Positions 53,636-64,000 of a DNA stretch of 64,000 bases are shown here, piece by piece. How positions within the stretch are numbered: the stretch's first letter is position 1; every line of letters begins with the position of its first letter. Made by a program: the position numbers and the translations under genes. The stretch covers positions 7,685,727 to 7,749,726 of the forward strand of contig JAJEKV010000049.1 of the NCBI GenBank assembly GCA_021234155.1, given 5' to 3'. The notes under the pieces were generated by a model. That model worked only from the letters and a program-made list of their open reading frames with translations. It had not been told where the DNA came from and searched no databases. This DNA is from Isoetes taiwanensis. Its lineage: Eukaryota; Streptophyta; Lycopodiopsida; Isoetales; Isoetaceae.

Positions 53636-54508
53636 TCAGAACTTCTTTTGGTCATGCTGTGCTCCACCACGATAGATGTTCATTGTCCATTCAAGCTCAC
53701 CTACGACTCGGAATTCCAATGTATCACCAACTTTAAGAGAATAGTGGCTGACTAGCAGATCCCAATTATGACTCAAACAATATCGACTGGTTTTTGCTTT
53801 CAAATTAGTGTCAATACCATCTGGTCCATGAACAAGGATTGCACTACCCCTTGGAGGCATTCGCCAACGATCTTCCTCCTTCAATCTCGACGACCACGTA
53901 AAAACAGAGAGCTAAGAATTTCCGGAAGGAAAACTAAAGAAAGGGGAAATTTTTACTCACCAATCCTGATGAATAAATACGTTTGAGCAGTGGAACTTTA
54001 AAAGGTTTCTTAATGTCTGGTTCATCATCTGATACATCAACAGAGTCTTCTGGTTCTTTTGCTACACGTCTTTGTCGAGCATTAACAACTTCCTGCCGTG
54101 CTTTTTCATCCTCTACCTGCCAAATTCCAAGGGCTTTGGTCCGATTGCTGCCATCACATTTCTTTGCAAATACCCTGTTGCTATCCTCCGATATTATACA
54201 GAAAATAACATCACCATCTACGAAAAGATTATCAGTCAAGAAAGCTTCCCATCCTTGGCCAAAAAACAATTTTGGCCCTGCAGATGCCACAAAAACTTGA
54301 TGTTCTTTCCCATTTGGTCCTACAACTATGACATAACAATCTGGGTGCAAAGGAACATGATGGAGCTCCTGGAAATAAGAAAAATCAGGAAGTGCATAGC
54401 AGAGAGATAAAAAAAATCTACTAGAGCAACCTATAAGTAAAAAACGCCTGGGCTTACAAGCAAATGTCCATAATCAACATGTATCAGAAAACTTCTTGCC
54501 GTCGCCAT
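53636..54508 (-). CDS. B3 domain (REM-like) protein, paralogue of the 16.4-kb gene
   Basis: On the minus strand exon 1 is 54508-54458 (MATARSFLIHVDYGHLL, donor GTAAGC). Exon 2 is 54368-53961 (ELHHVPLHPDCYVIVVG to YSSGL, donor GTGAGT). Exon 3 probably runs 53911-53636. The total is about 244 residues. The first B3 core has KLFFGQGWEAFLTDNLFVDGD, an acidic linker has DVSDDEPDIKKPFKVPLLKR, and the second core has CLSHNWDLLVSHYSLKVGDT. Splice positions and lengths match the + strand paralogue. Exon 3 is less sure: the acceptor giving a good frame (CTTAG at 53912-53916) adds nine residues compared with the paralogue, while the acceptor at the matching place is out of phase by one base. A nuclear DNA-binding role is expected. 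Confidence 0.8.
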
Positions 54509-57013
54509 CAGTCTACCTCCGTTCATCTCCATGCAAGATAACTCGTTCTGCTGGAGGATATTTGAGTTCTTCAATATAAAAAATAATATAATAAATATAA
54601 ATATGGTTCTTAGACTATATGATTGTTATTTAATGATGACGTTGCTGACATCTATACTACACATAATCCTATATAAAATACACAAACACACTAATGGTTG
54701 TATAAAAATAAAATATGCAATTAGTACACTATGATAGTTGAGTAAATCAAATATCCAATTATGCCTAATGAGGCATTCAAAATTTAGCAAAGCCTAAGTT
54801 TATAGTAAAGTGGGAAACAAAAGGATATTACAAGGTTCATTATTACATGGAAAATCTGTACTTGTGAGTCTCCGTAATACTTCAGCAAGCCAAATCTTAT
54901 TCCCAACCAGAACTCAATGCTTTATCTAGTCAACTAAGTGCCTTTCACATGTTTCAAAGGCAAATCTTTCTGGAATACTTTAATGTCTTTGAAAATCTGT
55001 CTACTATAAGTCATACATATAAATCTTTCTGTTTCTTAACTACGCCTACTTTTTTCTATGTCCACGTTTGTAGGGGTCAGCTTTGTGTAGTTTTGGAATA
55101 TTATTTCGTAGCATCACAAACTATTATACAATTTCAAGAATTGCGAAATTACTTCTCGAAGTTCAAGTGTAACATGTGGAAATGAACGTGAGATATCCTC
55201 TATTACCAATGTACTAATTGCAGGCATCTCATGAGATAATGTATTAAATAACATCTTATGGAAATCTATATGTAATTTGAACATTTTCACCCTTTTATAT
55301 CGAGATAATTATATCAAATTTTCTTTATATTCATAGCCATCCATTACTATTACATGCAAAGTCAAATATTTGGTCCAAAAATATTTCTATTTAGTAACTC
55401 AGTCCATTAAATTTAAACGAGTCAGAAAAGAGAAATCTTCATGGCAAAATGAGAACATCTCTAAGAGAAATGTTCTTATAGAGTGCCCAAGATCTGTAAA
55501 TTATGAACTGCTCCTATATGATGTTAAGGCAATTCATATATATTCATTCTAACTAACATAACCGGATCTGGAACCTTGAACAATCCCACCAAAAATAAGT
55601 CTAAGGAAAATTTATTCGTACAATACACAATTCATTTTGCACACACCTTAAATAACAAGGGACTTGTAAATCTATATAATTTTTTTCCTTGTTCCATGGT
55701 GATGTTCCATTTCCACCCATGTCGTGACATTGTTTATTATTGTGAGCCGAGCTTTCTTGACTATGGGGTATGCCCCAAGGACATTTAGTTATGGGTTTGA
55801 CACCTTGTATGGGGTGATATTATGTATTTTTCATGGTGAAGATACAACACCCCCCATATATGTGGTGCTAAATTATGTTCTACTTTATTATTTCGTATAG
55901 CATGATGTCCCCATTTAGTTGTGGCGTAGAGCCAAGGGGCATGCCCTAAGTCTGGATGGTCAAGGGTTCAAGTGCTTGTCAGGCATTACACACTTGGTGG
56001 TGGTACAAGTCCCTCCACGCATGCGGTTGTGTTCTAGTTGCAGGTATGCTATGACTCAGTGATGGAGGTAAGGTATGCATTGTCTCGATGACGGAGGGGG
56101 GAGCATGTTGAGTATTTTTCTAGAGTTCTCTAGAATATGATGAATTTTTCCATGGCGGAGGTAGTTCTTACTTAATCCTCTATATATCTTTCTATAGCTT
56201 GGTGCCCAACCTTGTCGGTGGTGGCATATGCTTTGGGACTTCTCTCAAGACTAGATGGTGGAGGTAAGAGTTTCCCATGTGGGTAACTCTTAGCTATTTG
56301 CTTTTGTATCTTTCTATAATCTTGTTGGTTGTGGTATATAGCCTTGGAACTTCTCTAAAGGTTATATGGTCTAGAATTCAATCCCTTTGGTACGAATTCT
56401 TCAATGTATGTGTTTCCGCAACCTTACAGAAAATTGACTAAACATTTGTGGTCTATCTGATCATGTGTGTGGCCAACAAGTAAAAAACCAACTTTGACCT
56501 TTCGGAAGATACATAATTGGACCAGCATTGCATAGTAGGCAAATAGAACTTGGTTTTTGATCTCTCTAGTTGTATTGTCTAACTGTTCGTATAAGATAGT
56601 AACATCGATGTTTCTTGGCACTAACACCTCCGCCTGCGGCTAGGGCGGCCGTGAGAGAGGGACCGCCCCTCTCTCTCTACTTCCGGCACTGCTGCTCCAA
56701 TCCGAGGTCTCCGGGTATTTTTTTCGGATGCTAGCAGAGGATTGAACATTCTTGTAGAGTCTTTCCTGGCTTCTTATGATGTTTCATCCTGGAGCAGCTT
56801 TGGGGTGGATCTTTCCACGATTTGCTTCATGCCACTAACGTGGCTTCTGCTCTTTGCTTCTTGAAAGCATAATGCTATCTGCTTTGTAAACAGAAGGGAC
56901 AAACATTCCGGCAGCTTGAGAATGCAGGTTCCATTCTTTTCATGCAGATGTGCACTGAAATGGCAAAATGTGCCTATAAGGTGGAGTAGATAGGTGCAGA
57001 TCTGGTAAGAGAT
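54509..57013. other. Intergenic sequence upstream of B3 gene 2
   Basis: Immediately upstream of the B3 start the DNA is AT-rich. 55800-56400 has repeated GTGGTG and CTTGGxACTTCTCT words and a tRNA-like B box (GGGTTCAAGTGC, 55969-55980), perhaps an old SINE. 56650-56690 holds a GAGAGAGGG...CCCTCTCTCTC inverted pair in a GC-rich patch. No gene is recognised. Confidence 0.4.
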
Positions 57014-57094
57014 CACTACAAGAGAATAAGCAATTTAAGTCACTAGTTTCATCATTTATTTGCTTAAAATTGCACTTTCAATTTTTTTAGATTT

Positions 57095-57560
57095 TGACAC
57101 AATAAATGACGGTAGCTGTTGACGAAATTGCGTCATCTATATCGTCACTTGTAGCATCACCAATAGCAACAGTTGTAATATCATATTTTATGGCATTATA
57201 GTGGCATAATAGTATCGTTTGTAGCATCATCTATAGCTGCAGTTATAGTGTCATGCATTTTGTCTTTGTAGTGCTATAATAATGTCAGCTATAAGATCAC
57301 ATGTATTGCTATAATTAAATCATGTATTTTGCCCTTGTAGTGCTATAGTAGTGTCAGCTATAGGATCACATGTACTGTTATAATTAAATCATTCATAATG
57401 TCAACACTAGCACTATAATAGTGTCAGCTATAACATCACCTTTATTGCTATAATTAAATCATTCATAATGACCACATGAGCGTCATCTTTTGTATCATCT
57501 TCTCTAACATGATTAGTATCAGATATAGCATCATGATTAGTATCAGATGTAGCATATTGG
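57095..57560. repeat. Left subterminal repeats of the CACTA element
   Basis: Irregular units of 60-75 bases built on GTGTCAGCTATAxxATCAC and GCTATAATTAAATCATTCAT, about six in number. CACTA transposase-binding proteins recognise such subterminal arrays. Confidence 0.8.
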
Positions 57561-57649
57561 AGGCTAAAATTGTATCAAATATTTTCCACCACCTATAATA
57601 CCATATATAGGCCCAATTTTATCTTATCTAGTATCAATGTAAATCCTAT

Positions 57650-57740
57650 ATTAAATCTCAATGTGGGATTTGAACCCACAAAACCATTAATTCATAAGCA
57701 ACCACTAGAAGCTGCAATAACCAAGTTCTCAAAATATGGT
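57650..57740 (-). repeat. tRNA-like (SINE-type) promoter remnant
   Basis: On the minus strand a box-A-like word (GCAGCTTCTAGTGG) and a good box B (GTGGGTTCAAATCCCAC) lie about 40 bases apart, as in tRNA-derived SINEs. No full tRNA cloverleaf can be folded, so it is not called a tRNA gene. Confidence 0.35.
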
Positions 57741-60543
57741 TTACCAGGGTGAAGCAGCCAAAACCACAACAAAAAAATTGCATCGGGTATCTTTGGCCAG
57801 AAGAGAAGCATTATCACTGCCACAACGGTTTACTTAAAAGTAAATAAATTCCACTGTCATAAGGAAAGTAATCATGGTTGGGAGACTTTAGCAGTGAGAC
57901 AAAATTTAACAAACAAGGGTATCCTCAAAACAAGGGTATCCTCAAATGAATTGATGTTCATAAAACTTCAAAAACTAATGTAGCTACAGCACTAGTATCA
58001 AGTTTCAACTCCATCATCCAGACCTGCAGAGCAAAACAGAAACCCTGCATGGATCTTAAGACAGCCAATGAGGTATAATAACATATCACAAGAACTAGGT
58101 TAATCATGAGAATCGCTGCCATAGAAGAATGAGAATGAGAATGAGAATGAGAATGAGAATGAGAATGAGAATGAGAATGAGAAGAGATCCTACTGTCACA
58201 TTTTTCTCAAAATCACCTCTTACCAGTCGGATTTGCTGTCAGAGTTGCTAGCTTCTAAATCAGCATGCACGAATTCAACTTCTACTAGTCCACTTACGAA
58301 GCTCTAGTTTTGCCGCAAGCATTGATTGCCTGCCATAAGATGCAAGCCCTGTGCTTATTATCTGTAGAAAGTATGCTCAACTGCAAATTAATCTCCAAAA
58401 CCCTCATAATATACATTCTGTTATAAATCCTGGCAGCAACACTTGACTAAAAACTTATGCAGGAAAGACACTAGAACATGAAGACAAACCAGAATCTTTG
58501 CTGCATGGCCTGTAATGAGCTCAAAAGTAGAGCCCTAAAAAGAATATGTAACATGAAAAAAAATCATCATATCATGATCGCAGACTTACTACATTGCCGC
58601 AACTTGACTGGAAGTCCAGGAACAAAATCTCTGGCCATAACAGTTTACAAATCTGATCCTTGAAACTGATGAAGGGCATTCTTGAGTTTCCGAAACAAAA
58701 ATTCAACAAAATCTGACGAACAAAAACTGAGTAACTCGGAATGAACACAGAAATACTTACTTTCCAACACAGTGCCACAAAAGCTCCTCGGTCCTTTCAA
58801 CATTATGTTTTCTTCTCATTATACTGGGCCTGGAAAATCCCTTTTTCAAACCTCGTTCACAAACCCCAGATTCTAGGATGCCCGGAGATTCAACAAAATG
58901 GTCTGTTGGTGGAGCTGTTGTTGGTCTGTCTGTGCCCAAAGAAAACTCAAAATTGGCCTGCATATAACAGAAGAAGAAATCCACCTGTGTGTTGCCATTT
59001 CAGAGCGGTGAAAACGGTACATCGGGATGGTTGGATGGAAATGCCAACCCATGAAGCCTGCGCAAACTAGAGAAAACATGTATGTTGAACAAGAAGTCAT
59101 AGAACAGGCTTGTGGATCACTCATGCCCGAAGATTCACAATAACAGGCAACGGGCAGGTCATGAATGTATCATGACACTCCAAGTGCTCAGCCTGCTATG
59201 CATCCATGTAATAAACTCAAAAGCAGCAAGTTAGGAATATGGCAATATGAATGCATAGGCTGGCTAAAATCTACCTGCAAAGAACTTCGACTTTTAGAAA
59301 CATCTCTGGGCCTGCCAGAAATGCAAGTGCGCCTTACATGGTCCAATATATTAACAGAAAATAAGATGAGGCATGGAGGAACCCCACCGAAGTTAATCCA
59401 TTCAGAATGCTTCATCTTGCATAATGCAATGCCCCAAAGGGCCATACATTATGCCGTGGGCTAATCCCATGCACATGCTCAATCAAACATGTAGAAATAC
59501 AATTTTTTTTTTGTCATTATCATTTCAGCAATATGAAATGCTATACTCAATGCTCATGATGCATATGCACCTACAAAAAGCAAGAAACATAATCAATTAG
59601 TTGCAATATTCAGAATAAAGAAATACAATCAACTCGTTGTAATGTTGAGTGCCTATGCATGATTTCTTCTCAGACAATCCAAATGCCTCAATTCAAGGAG
59701 GAGCAGTGCCCGTGCCAAGTTCATATGGCACTTGAGAGTCTATCTTATCCTTATAGAGACTTCCACTTCATCCCACTCCATGATACCTATTGTTTCTTTT
59801 AACTCATGGAATAGATGCTCTATTGCACCCTAAGCAAACGCACAGTTTCTGCAAGGGTGTTGATATTGATTACGCTAGTAAGAAGCTCAGAAGCTACATG
59901 AGCGGCTCTGTTTCTGCAAATGCAACAGGGGTGTGTGGCAGGCCATTAAATATAAGTGACAGAAAGGACTTCAGATAAGGGAGGCTCTTGTGAACCATTT
60001 TCTACAATCGAATTAGAAGACATTGGCATAGACATAGTTCAGCAACATCAACACTTACTCCATGTTAGCATTCGTAGAAGCAAAAAATGAAAAAGAACAA
60101 ACAAATAGACGCAAAGTAAATATGCCATCATCCTTTAGCCATAGTGTAATCATAGTATACACTCTAGAGGTATGAATGTTTTCTCCATCTCATGCCCGGA
60201 AAGAGTCGCCACCACCACCGAAAATTGGCCTGATGCAGCGGACTTCGGGAGCAAGAGGTGGACGAAGCATGCCGAAGCCTGATGCAGCGGACTTCGGGAG
60301 CAAGAGGTGGACGAACCCTACCTATGTGAACCATCGATGTCTGCATGCAAGTATTTTGTCACAAATACAATATAACAATTGGGTCGCTTTTTTTCACGGC
60401 AGTGCATTCTTATGGTAGCATGTGGCATGCCCCAATATTAGGGAAGGTAATTGGGAATGGTAATGCTGGGTTTGTTGTGTAACGAACGAACAGAAGAATC
60501 TTGCAGCTCTGATTGCATGTTTGCAGTGGATTAGATATAGGTA
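57741..60543. other. Interior of the CACTA element, left half
   Basis: No transposase or host-gene domain is recognised. It holds a (GAATGA)n microsatellite and a 54-bp tandem pair at 60228-60315 (GATGCAGCGGACTTCGGGAG in both copies). The frames at 58741-59070 and 59165-59464 have no known motif. Confidence 0.5.
58117..58182. repeat. (GAATGA)11 microsatellite
   Basis: About eleven perfect hexanucleotide units. Confidence 0.95.
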
Positions 60544-60615
60544 ATGTGCCAAGGCAGGCAATTTCGCCTGGTAAGGGCCTGTCCGAGCCAGGCGAAATTG
60601 CTTGCCCTGGCACAT
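60544..60615. repeat. Long foldback, 28-bp stem
   Basis: Arms 60544-60571 and 60588-60615 pair along 28 bases with two mismatches and a 16-base loop (GTGCCAAGGCAGGCAATTTC on the left arm). The size is in the range of a small MITE core or a hairpin RNA precursor. Confidence 0.9.
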
Positions 60616-60960
60616 TCTCTAACGTAATGCTTCGGGGCAGAGGCTATTTAGCTTACTGGAGCGGAAGCAAGCAACAATTTCTTCAGAATCATTGCAATTT
60701 TATAGAGGCCAAGAGAGGAGGCCATTATCAGAGATAATATGGGTCTGTAATTAGGCGAAATAGCCTCTGTCCGAACATTGCATGAAGAAAAAGTCCTGAA
60801 GAAAAAGCTCTTCCTGCCATAAACAGTTGTAAGCTTTGTTGTAAGCTTCCGTGAAACAAAACTCATACCTGCATTCAACAAAGCAGAGCAGAGGCTGGGC
60901 GACTGGCGAACAGACCAAACAAAAAGCAGCGATGAAAAAGCTTCCCAATTGTTATATTAT

Positions 60961-61331
60961 TAGGGTAAGCTAGGCTATCGCCATCACAGCTAAACTGGGA
61001 ATCTTGTCCCAATTAGCTTACCCTATAGCAACAAAATAATACATACACTAGTAACGGCGGAGAAACCGTTACTTCACTCTCTAAAGACAATATGGAATGT
61101 GGGTCGCTCATTTGAGCGGAAGATGATTCTGGTGCTGACATCTGTGAGGGGCAGCCGATTCCGCTGATGCGATGAGCAGCAGGCCGATTTGAAGAAGCAG
61201 CAGCTCCCCACATTCCATATTGTAGAGGAAGAGAACTTGGGGCTCCCTTTCCGCAACAAGGGTAGACCCTCTCCCCGCTGCCGCCGGTCGCGCGGGGCCC
61301 CTGCCCTTGTTGCTAAAAGGGAGCCCCAAAC
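60961..61331. repeat. Cluster of three inverted pairs
   Basis: AGGGTAAGCTA (60962-60972) pairs with TAGCTTACCCT (61014-61024). CAATATGGAATGTGGG (61089-61104) pairs with CCCACATTCCATATTG (61207-61222). GGGGCTCCCTTTCCGCAACA at about 61239-61262 pairs with the sequence ending AGGGAGCCCC at about 61304-61327, two bases being unpaired. Such clustered foldbacks suggest nested MITE-like pieces. Confidence 0.82.
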
Positions 61332-62459
61332 TCCCTACCCCTATAGATTCCATCCTAGGTTCTGTGAAATTGTTTTTGATTCGATTTTTGCCTTATTCAA
61401 GCTTTAAAATGGCAAATGCATCTATTATTGCAATTTTCCATTTGAGCAAGTGAATCTGAGCTTCTTTTCATGCTTTGAAATCCTAGACTATATTATTAGA
61501 CGAGCTTTTTCTTTTAAACATCAGTTAGACTACATCAATTCCAACAATGTTTTGAATTGTTTTGATGCATGTGTTGAATATTCTTTTCTGTGATATTAAT
61601 AGGTTAGACAAAGTAGCACACTTGAATGTAGCATTGGACCATGCAAAGCTTTTGGTTTGTATTTTTAAATTGACGATCTTGGCACATACATCAATGATGT
61701 TGTAGAGGCAATGCACACCAACCTGCATGGTCTTAATCGATTAAACTACTACGAACATTGTGCATCGAGAAAAATGGAATAGCATAGCTCAAATGCACGT
61801 TATCATGTTTAATAGATTTTCAGAGATGTCATTCATAGCAAATAGGCTCCCAGTATTTTATAAGCACTGAGATTACCTTTTCTACCCTGCATGTTCTCAA
61901 TCCCAACTTCCGTTACGAGAATTCCACTCTCCTTCTTGGAATCATCAATTTGGGTGCCTCTGATATATTATGTAATAGATTGTGCACTAAAAAAGCTTTT
62001 TGACCATAAAAGGGGTTGTCATGAATTGCCGAAGGAGCTTGAAACTAGCTAAGCTACATTTGTTCATACAAGTTTGATCTAGGAACTAGGAACAAGTTTA
62101 ATCTACGTTCTAGGAATTCACTTTGCTATTTGATAGGCTTGGCGTGATCTATTTTTTGTTTCCTCGTGTATGACATTGATTGATTTGCACCCGCGTAGAG
62201 ACACTCAAGATTGATTTGAATTTGTCTAAAACTGATCCACGTCCATGTATCATGGTTGCATGTCCTAACTTCTTGATATACAAACATGACATGTTGTCTA
62301 CAACTTGCTAATGATGAACTAGATGATATTGCACCTGATATAAGAGATGAAGTGGCACTTTGGAGTTTGCCCTAATAGAATCTTTTTGTTTTCTTGTTCT
62401 AATAATATTATTTATGTACTTTATCTATGGGAGTTTGAACAAGGTAGAAGCATTAACAC

Positions 62460-62888
62460 TTGTATATCATTATCAAAATTACAACTATTGATCGTAAGAG
62501 TGATATAAGTTGTGATATTATCCATGATGCTATTATCGACATATATAGCACTGATATAGTATTGTCACTATGTGATACTATAGATGAAGCTATGGGTGAT
62601 ACTGTAACTGGCATAAGCTACAACACATATATTATCATTAACATTATTGGCGCAATAAATGATGATAAAGTTGATGCAATATGTGATATTTTTCATAATG
62701 CTAGCACTGATATAATATTGTCAATATGTGATACTATAGATGAAGATATGAGTGATATTGTAACTGGCATAAGCTATACCACTTATATTGTCATTAACAC
62801 CATTGCAGTAATAAATGATGGTAAAGTTGATGCAATATGTGATATTATTCATGATGCTATTAGTAACACATATATTATCATTAATTAG
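62460..62888 (+). repeat. Right subterminal repeats of the CACTA element, open reading frame by chance
   Basis: A 156-bp unit is repeated nearly twice (translated as TDIVLSLCDTIDEAMG and TDIILSICDTIDEDMS). The unit length is a multiple of three, so a 142-codon frame stays open. The translation is almost all Ile, Asp and Thr, as expected of TGATAT-rich repeats. I read it as DNA structure, not a gene. Related repeats continue to about 62960. Confidence 0.75.
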
Positions 62889-63060
62889 TACTGATATAAT
62901 TATTGACCATATTTATGACATTATTGATGATGCTATAAGTGATAGAATCTTGTCATTGGTAGTGTCACTATACCGTGAATATCATTATTTATATCACTTA
63001 ATACTTTTTGAAATTTTAGGTGATATTAAAGTGATGAAAAATGGCTATTCTCTTGTAGTG

Positions 63061-63818
63061 AGAGAAGCAGTCTTTAGGTTGAGCATTAAAACTTTAATTT
63101 TCTCCAGGTTTATTCTATCAGGCCGTTGTTTCCTTCTCCCGCTCTTTCTTACTAGCAAGAAAGATCTAGATTTATAGTGATATGATCATAAATTTTCATG
63201 TATGGCAGGAGGTCTTGTGGAATAATTTTAGAAACTTTGATATATTGATTGAAGAGGAATAACAGATTGGATGGCAGGGCAGAAAGAGGTTTATTCACTC
63301 AAGTACTGAAGCTTGAACGGATTTCTAAGCGCCCTGGCGCTATTTCAAGAACTGCTATGCTTGAATAGCTACTCAAGTACTAAAGCTTGGGTGTTTTTAT
63401 TGGTACTGATATGCCAAATACCAGGTACTATCCAAGACTGATTTGGATCACTCGAATACTGTCATGTTCGAGTTGATTAGAATTCCATGCCTTTTCTGAT
63501 AATGCCTACATTATTTGGTGCTCAGCAGCGAGCAAGGACTCGTCACTTCTTTCGCCCCCCCATTGTTTCTAAATGTTCTATTCTGGCCTTCTAAGATTAT
63601 TTGAATCTTTCGAGAACTTTCTTTCCTTGCATCTTCTGTATAATCTGGTTATCAAGTTGGAGGATTTATGCGCTTAATGTATATCAGCTTTTAGAGCAGA
63701 TAATAAGTTTCTACACATAGAGGATGAAGATGTCGAGATTACTCCTGTAGTAATTCTCTATGTGCAATGAAGCATTGTACTCTTTATTTCATATATAATA
63801 TAAAAATCTCGTTCTTTC

Positions 63819-63849
<31 letters not shown>

Positions 63850-64000
63850 GTTTGTATAACACTGAAGGCAACTTCTCTGTTGCCAAAAAAATCTTGTTTA
63901 GTATTATCACCATGATATTAAGACCACTATGTATATTTGGGTACGTCAAAAGTACTCTGCACTCTACCACTCCATGAAAGATCAGAGCATCAACTAGATG
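63061..64000. other. Intergenic end of window with a poly(A) tract
   Basis: No gene is recognised. A 28-base A run lies at 63820-63847 after TATAAAAATCTCGTTCTTTC, a sequence reminiscent of the 3' end of a polyadenylated retroelement or transcript on the + strand. No reverse transcriptase sequence precedes it, so only a remnant could be present. Short repeated words CTCAAGTACTxAAGCTTG are at about 63298-63388. Confidence 0.45.

Larger units (their letters stand above)
57014..63060. mobile_element. Candidate non-autonomous CACTA transposon
   Basis: The left end reads CACTACAAGAGAATAAGC. The right end (63044-63060), reverse-complemented, reads CACTACAAGAGAATAGC. These inverted repeats and the CACTACAAGA start are typical of plant CACTA (En/Spm) elements. 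Both ends are followed by tandem subterminal repeats in opposite orientation (57095-57560 and 62470-62960), another CACTA trait. No transposase domain is visible in the 6,047 bp, so it would be non-autonomous. The flanking triplets are GAT on the left and AGA on the right, so the expected 3-bp duplication is not evident. Confidence 0.78.

Noticed and set aside
55960-55985. Polymerase III box B and a possible SINE
   Set aside because: A single GGGTTCAAGTGC word without a convincing box A or a tail is too weak to call.
57650-57740. Possible functional tRNA gene on the minus strand
   Set aside because: Box A and box B words are present, but no acceptor stem or anticodon arm can be paired, so at most a SINE-like remnant.
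62460-62888. 142-codon Ile/Asp/Thr-rich protein
   Set aside because: The frame is kept open only by a 156-bp tandem repeat in the CACTA subterminal zone; the composition mirrors the TGATAT-rich DNA.

Overview
This window looks like transposon-rich nuclear DNA of a flowering plant. It has spliced genes with GT-AG introns, plant-specific gene families (B3 domain proteins, root-type ferredoxin-NADP reductase, plant ATG11) and the usual plant transposon classes: Helitron, Ty3-type LTR element, LINE, hAT and CACTA. It contains no operons, bacterial genes or CRISPR arrays. Almost every coding sequence is a decayed transposon gene or a captured host-gene fragment; the best candidates for working host genes are two B3 genes.

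Layout. 1-2927: duplicated leader sequence of a Helitron. 3196-10815: the Helitron body on the + strand, with a broken Rep-helicase gene, a multi-exon RPA70-like gene and a captured ATG11 fragment with two in-frame stops. 11409-11836: an inverted second copy of part of the helicase. 12896-13199: an unidentified exon on the minus strand. 13596-15957: a 5'-truncated LINE (minus) with a perfect 15-bp target duplication. 16384-17279: a three-exon B3 gene (+). 17984-31166: a 13.2-kb LTR retrotransposon (minus) with 5-bp target duplications, split inside its integrase region by a 2.1-kb hAT-like element at 23681-25803. The LTR element also carries an extra ORF region after pol.

33440-45240: a mosaic of one repeat family, here called blocks D, A, B and C. 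It is separated by A/T tracts and by hairpin sequences built on a GCGTAAGCGAAAC motif. One copy is split by a 3.7-kb segment carrying the start of a flavin monooxygenase gene and a nearly full but broken FNR gene. 45250-50520: non-coding dispersed repeats. 51867-52337: the last two exons of an unidentified gene (+). 53636-54508: a second B3 gene (minus), paralogous to the first and with a matching exon layout. 57014-63060: a candidate non-autonomous CACTA element with inverted CACTACAAGAGAATA ends, subterminal repeats and several long foldbacks.

Interplay. The Helitron genes would have acted together in rolling-circle transposition: Rep nicks and joins, the helicase unwinds, and RPA coats single strands. 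Here all three are mutated, so the copy should be unable to move by itself. The nesting gives a relative order of events: the hAT insertion is younger than the LTR element, and the FMO/FNR segment is younger than the repeat copy it splits. Exact exon ends in the decayed genes, and all family assignments, are from reading alone without alignment searches.
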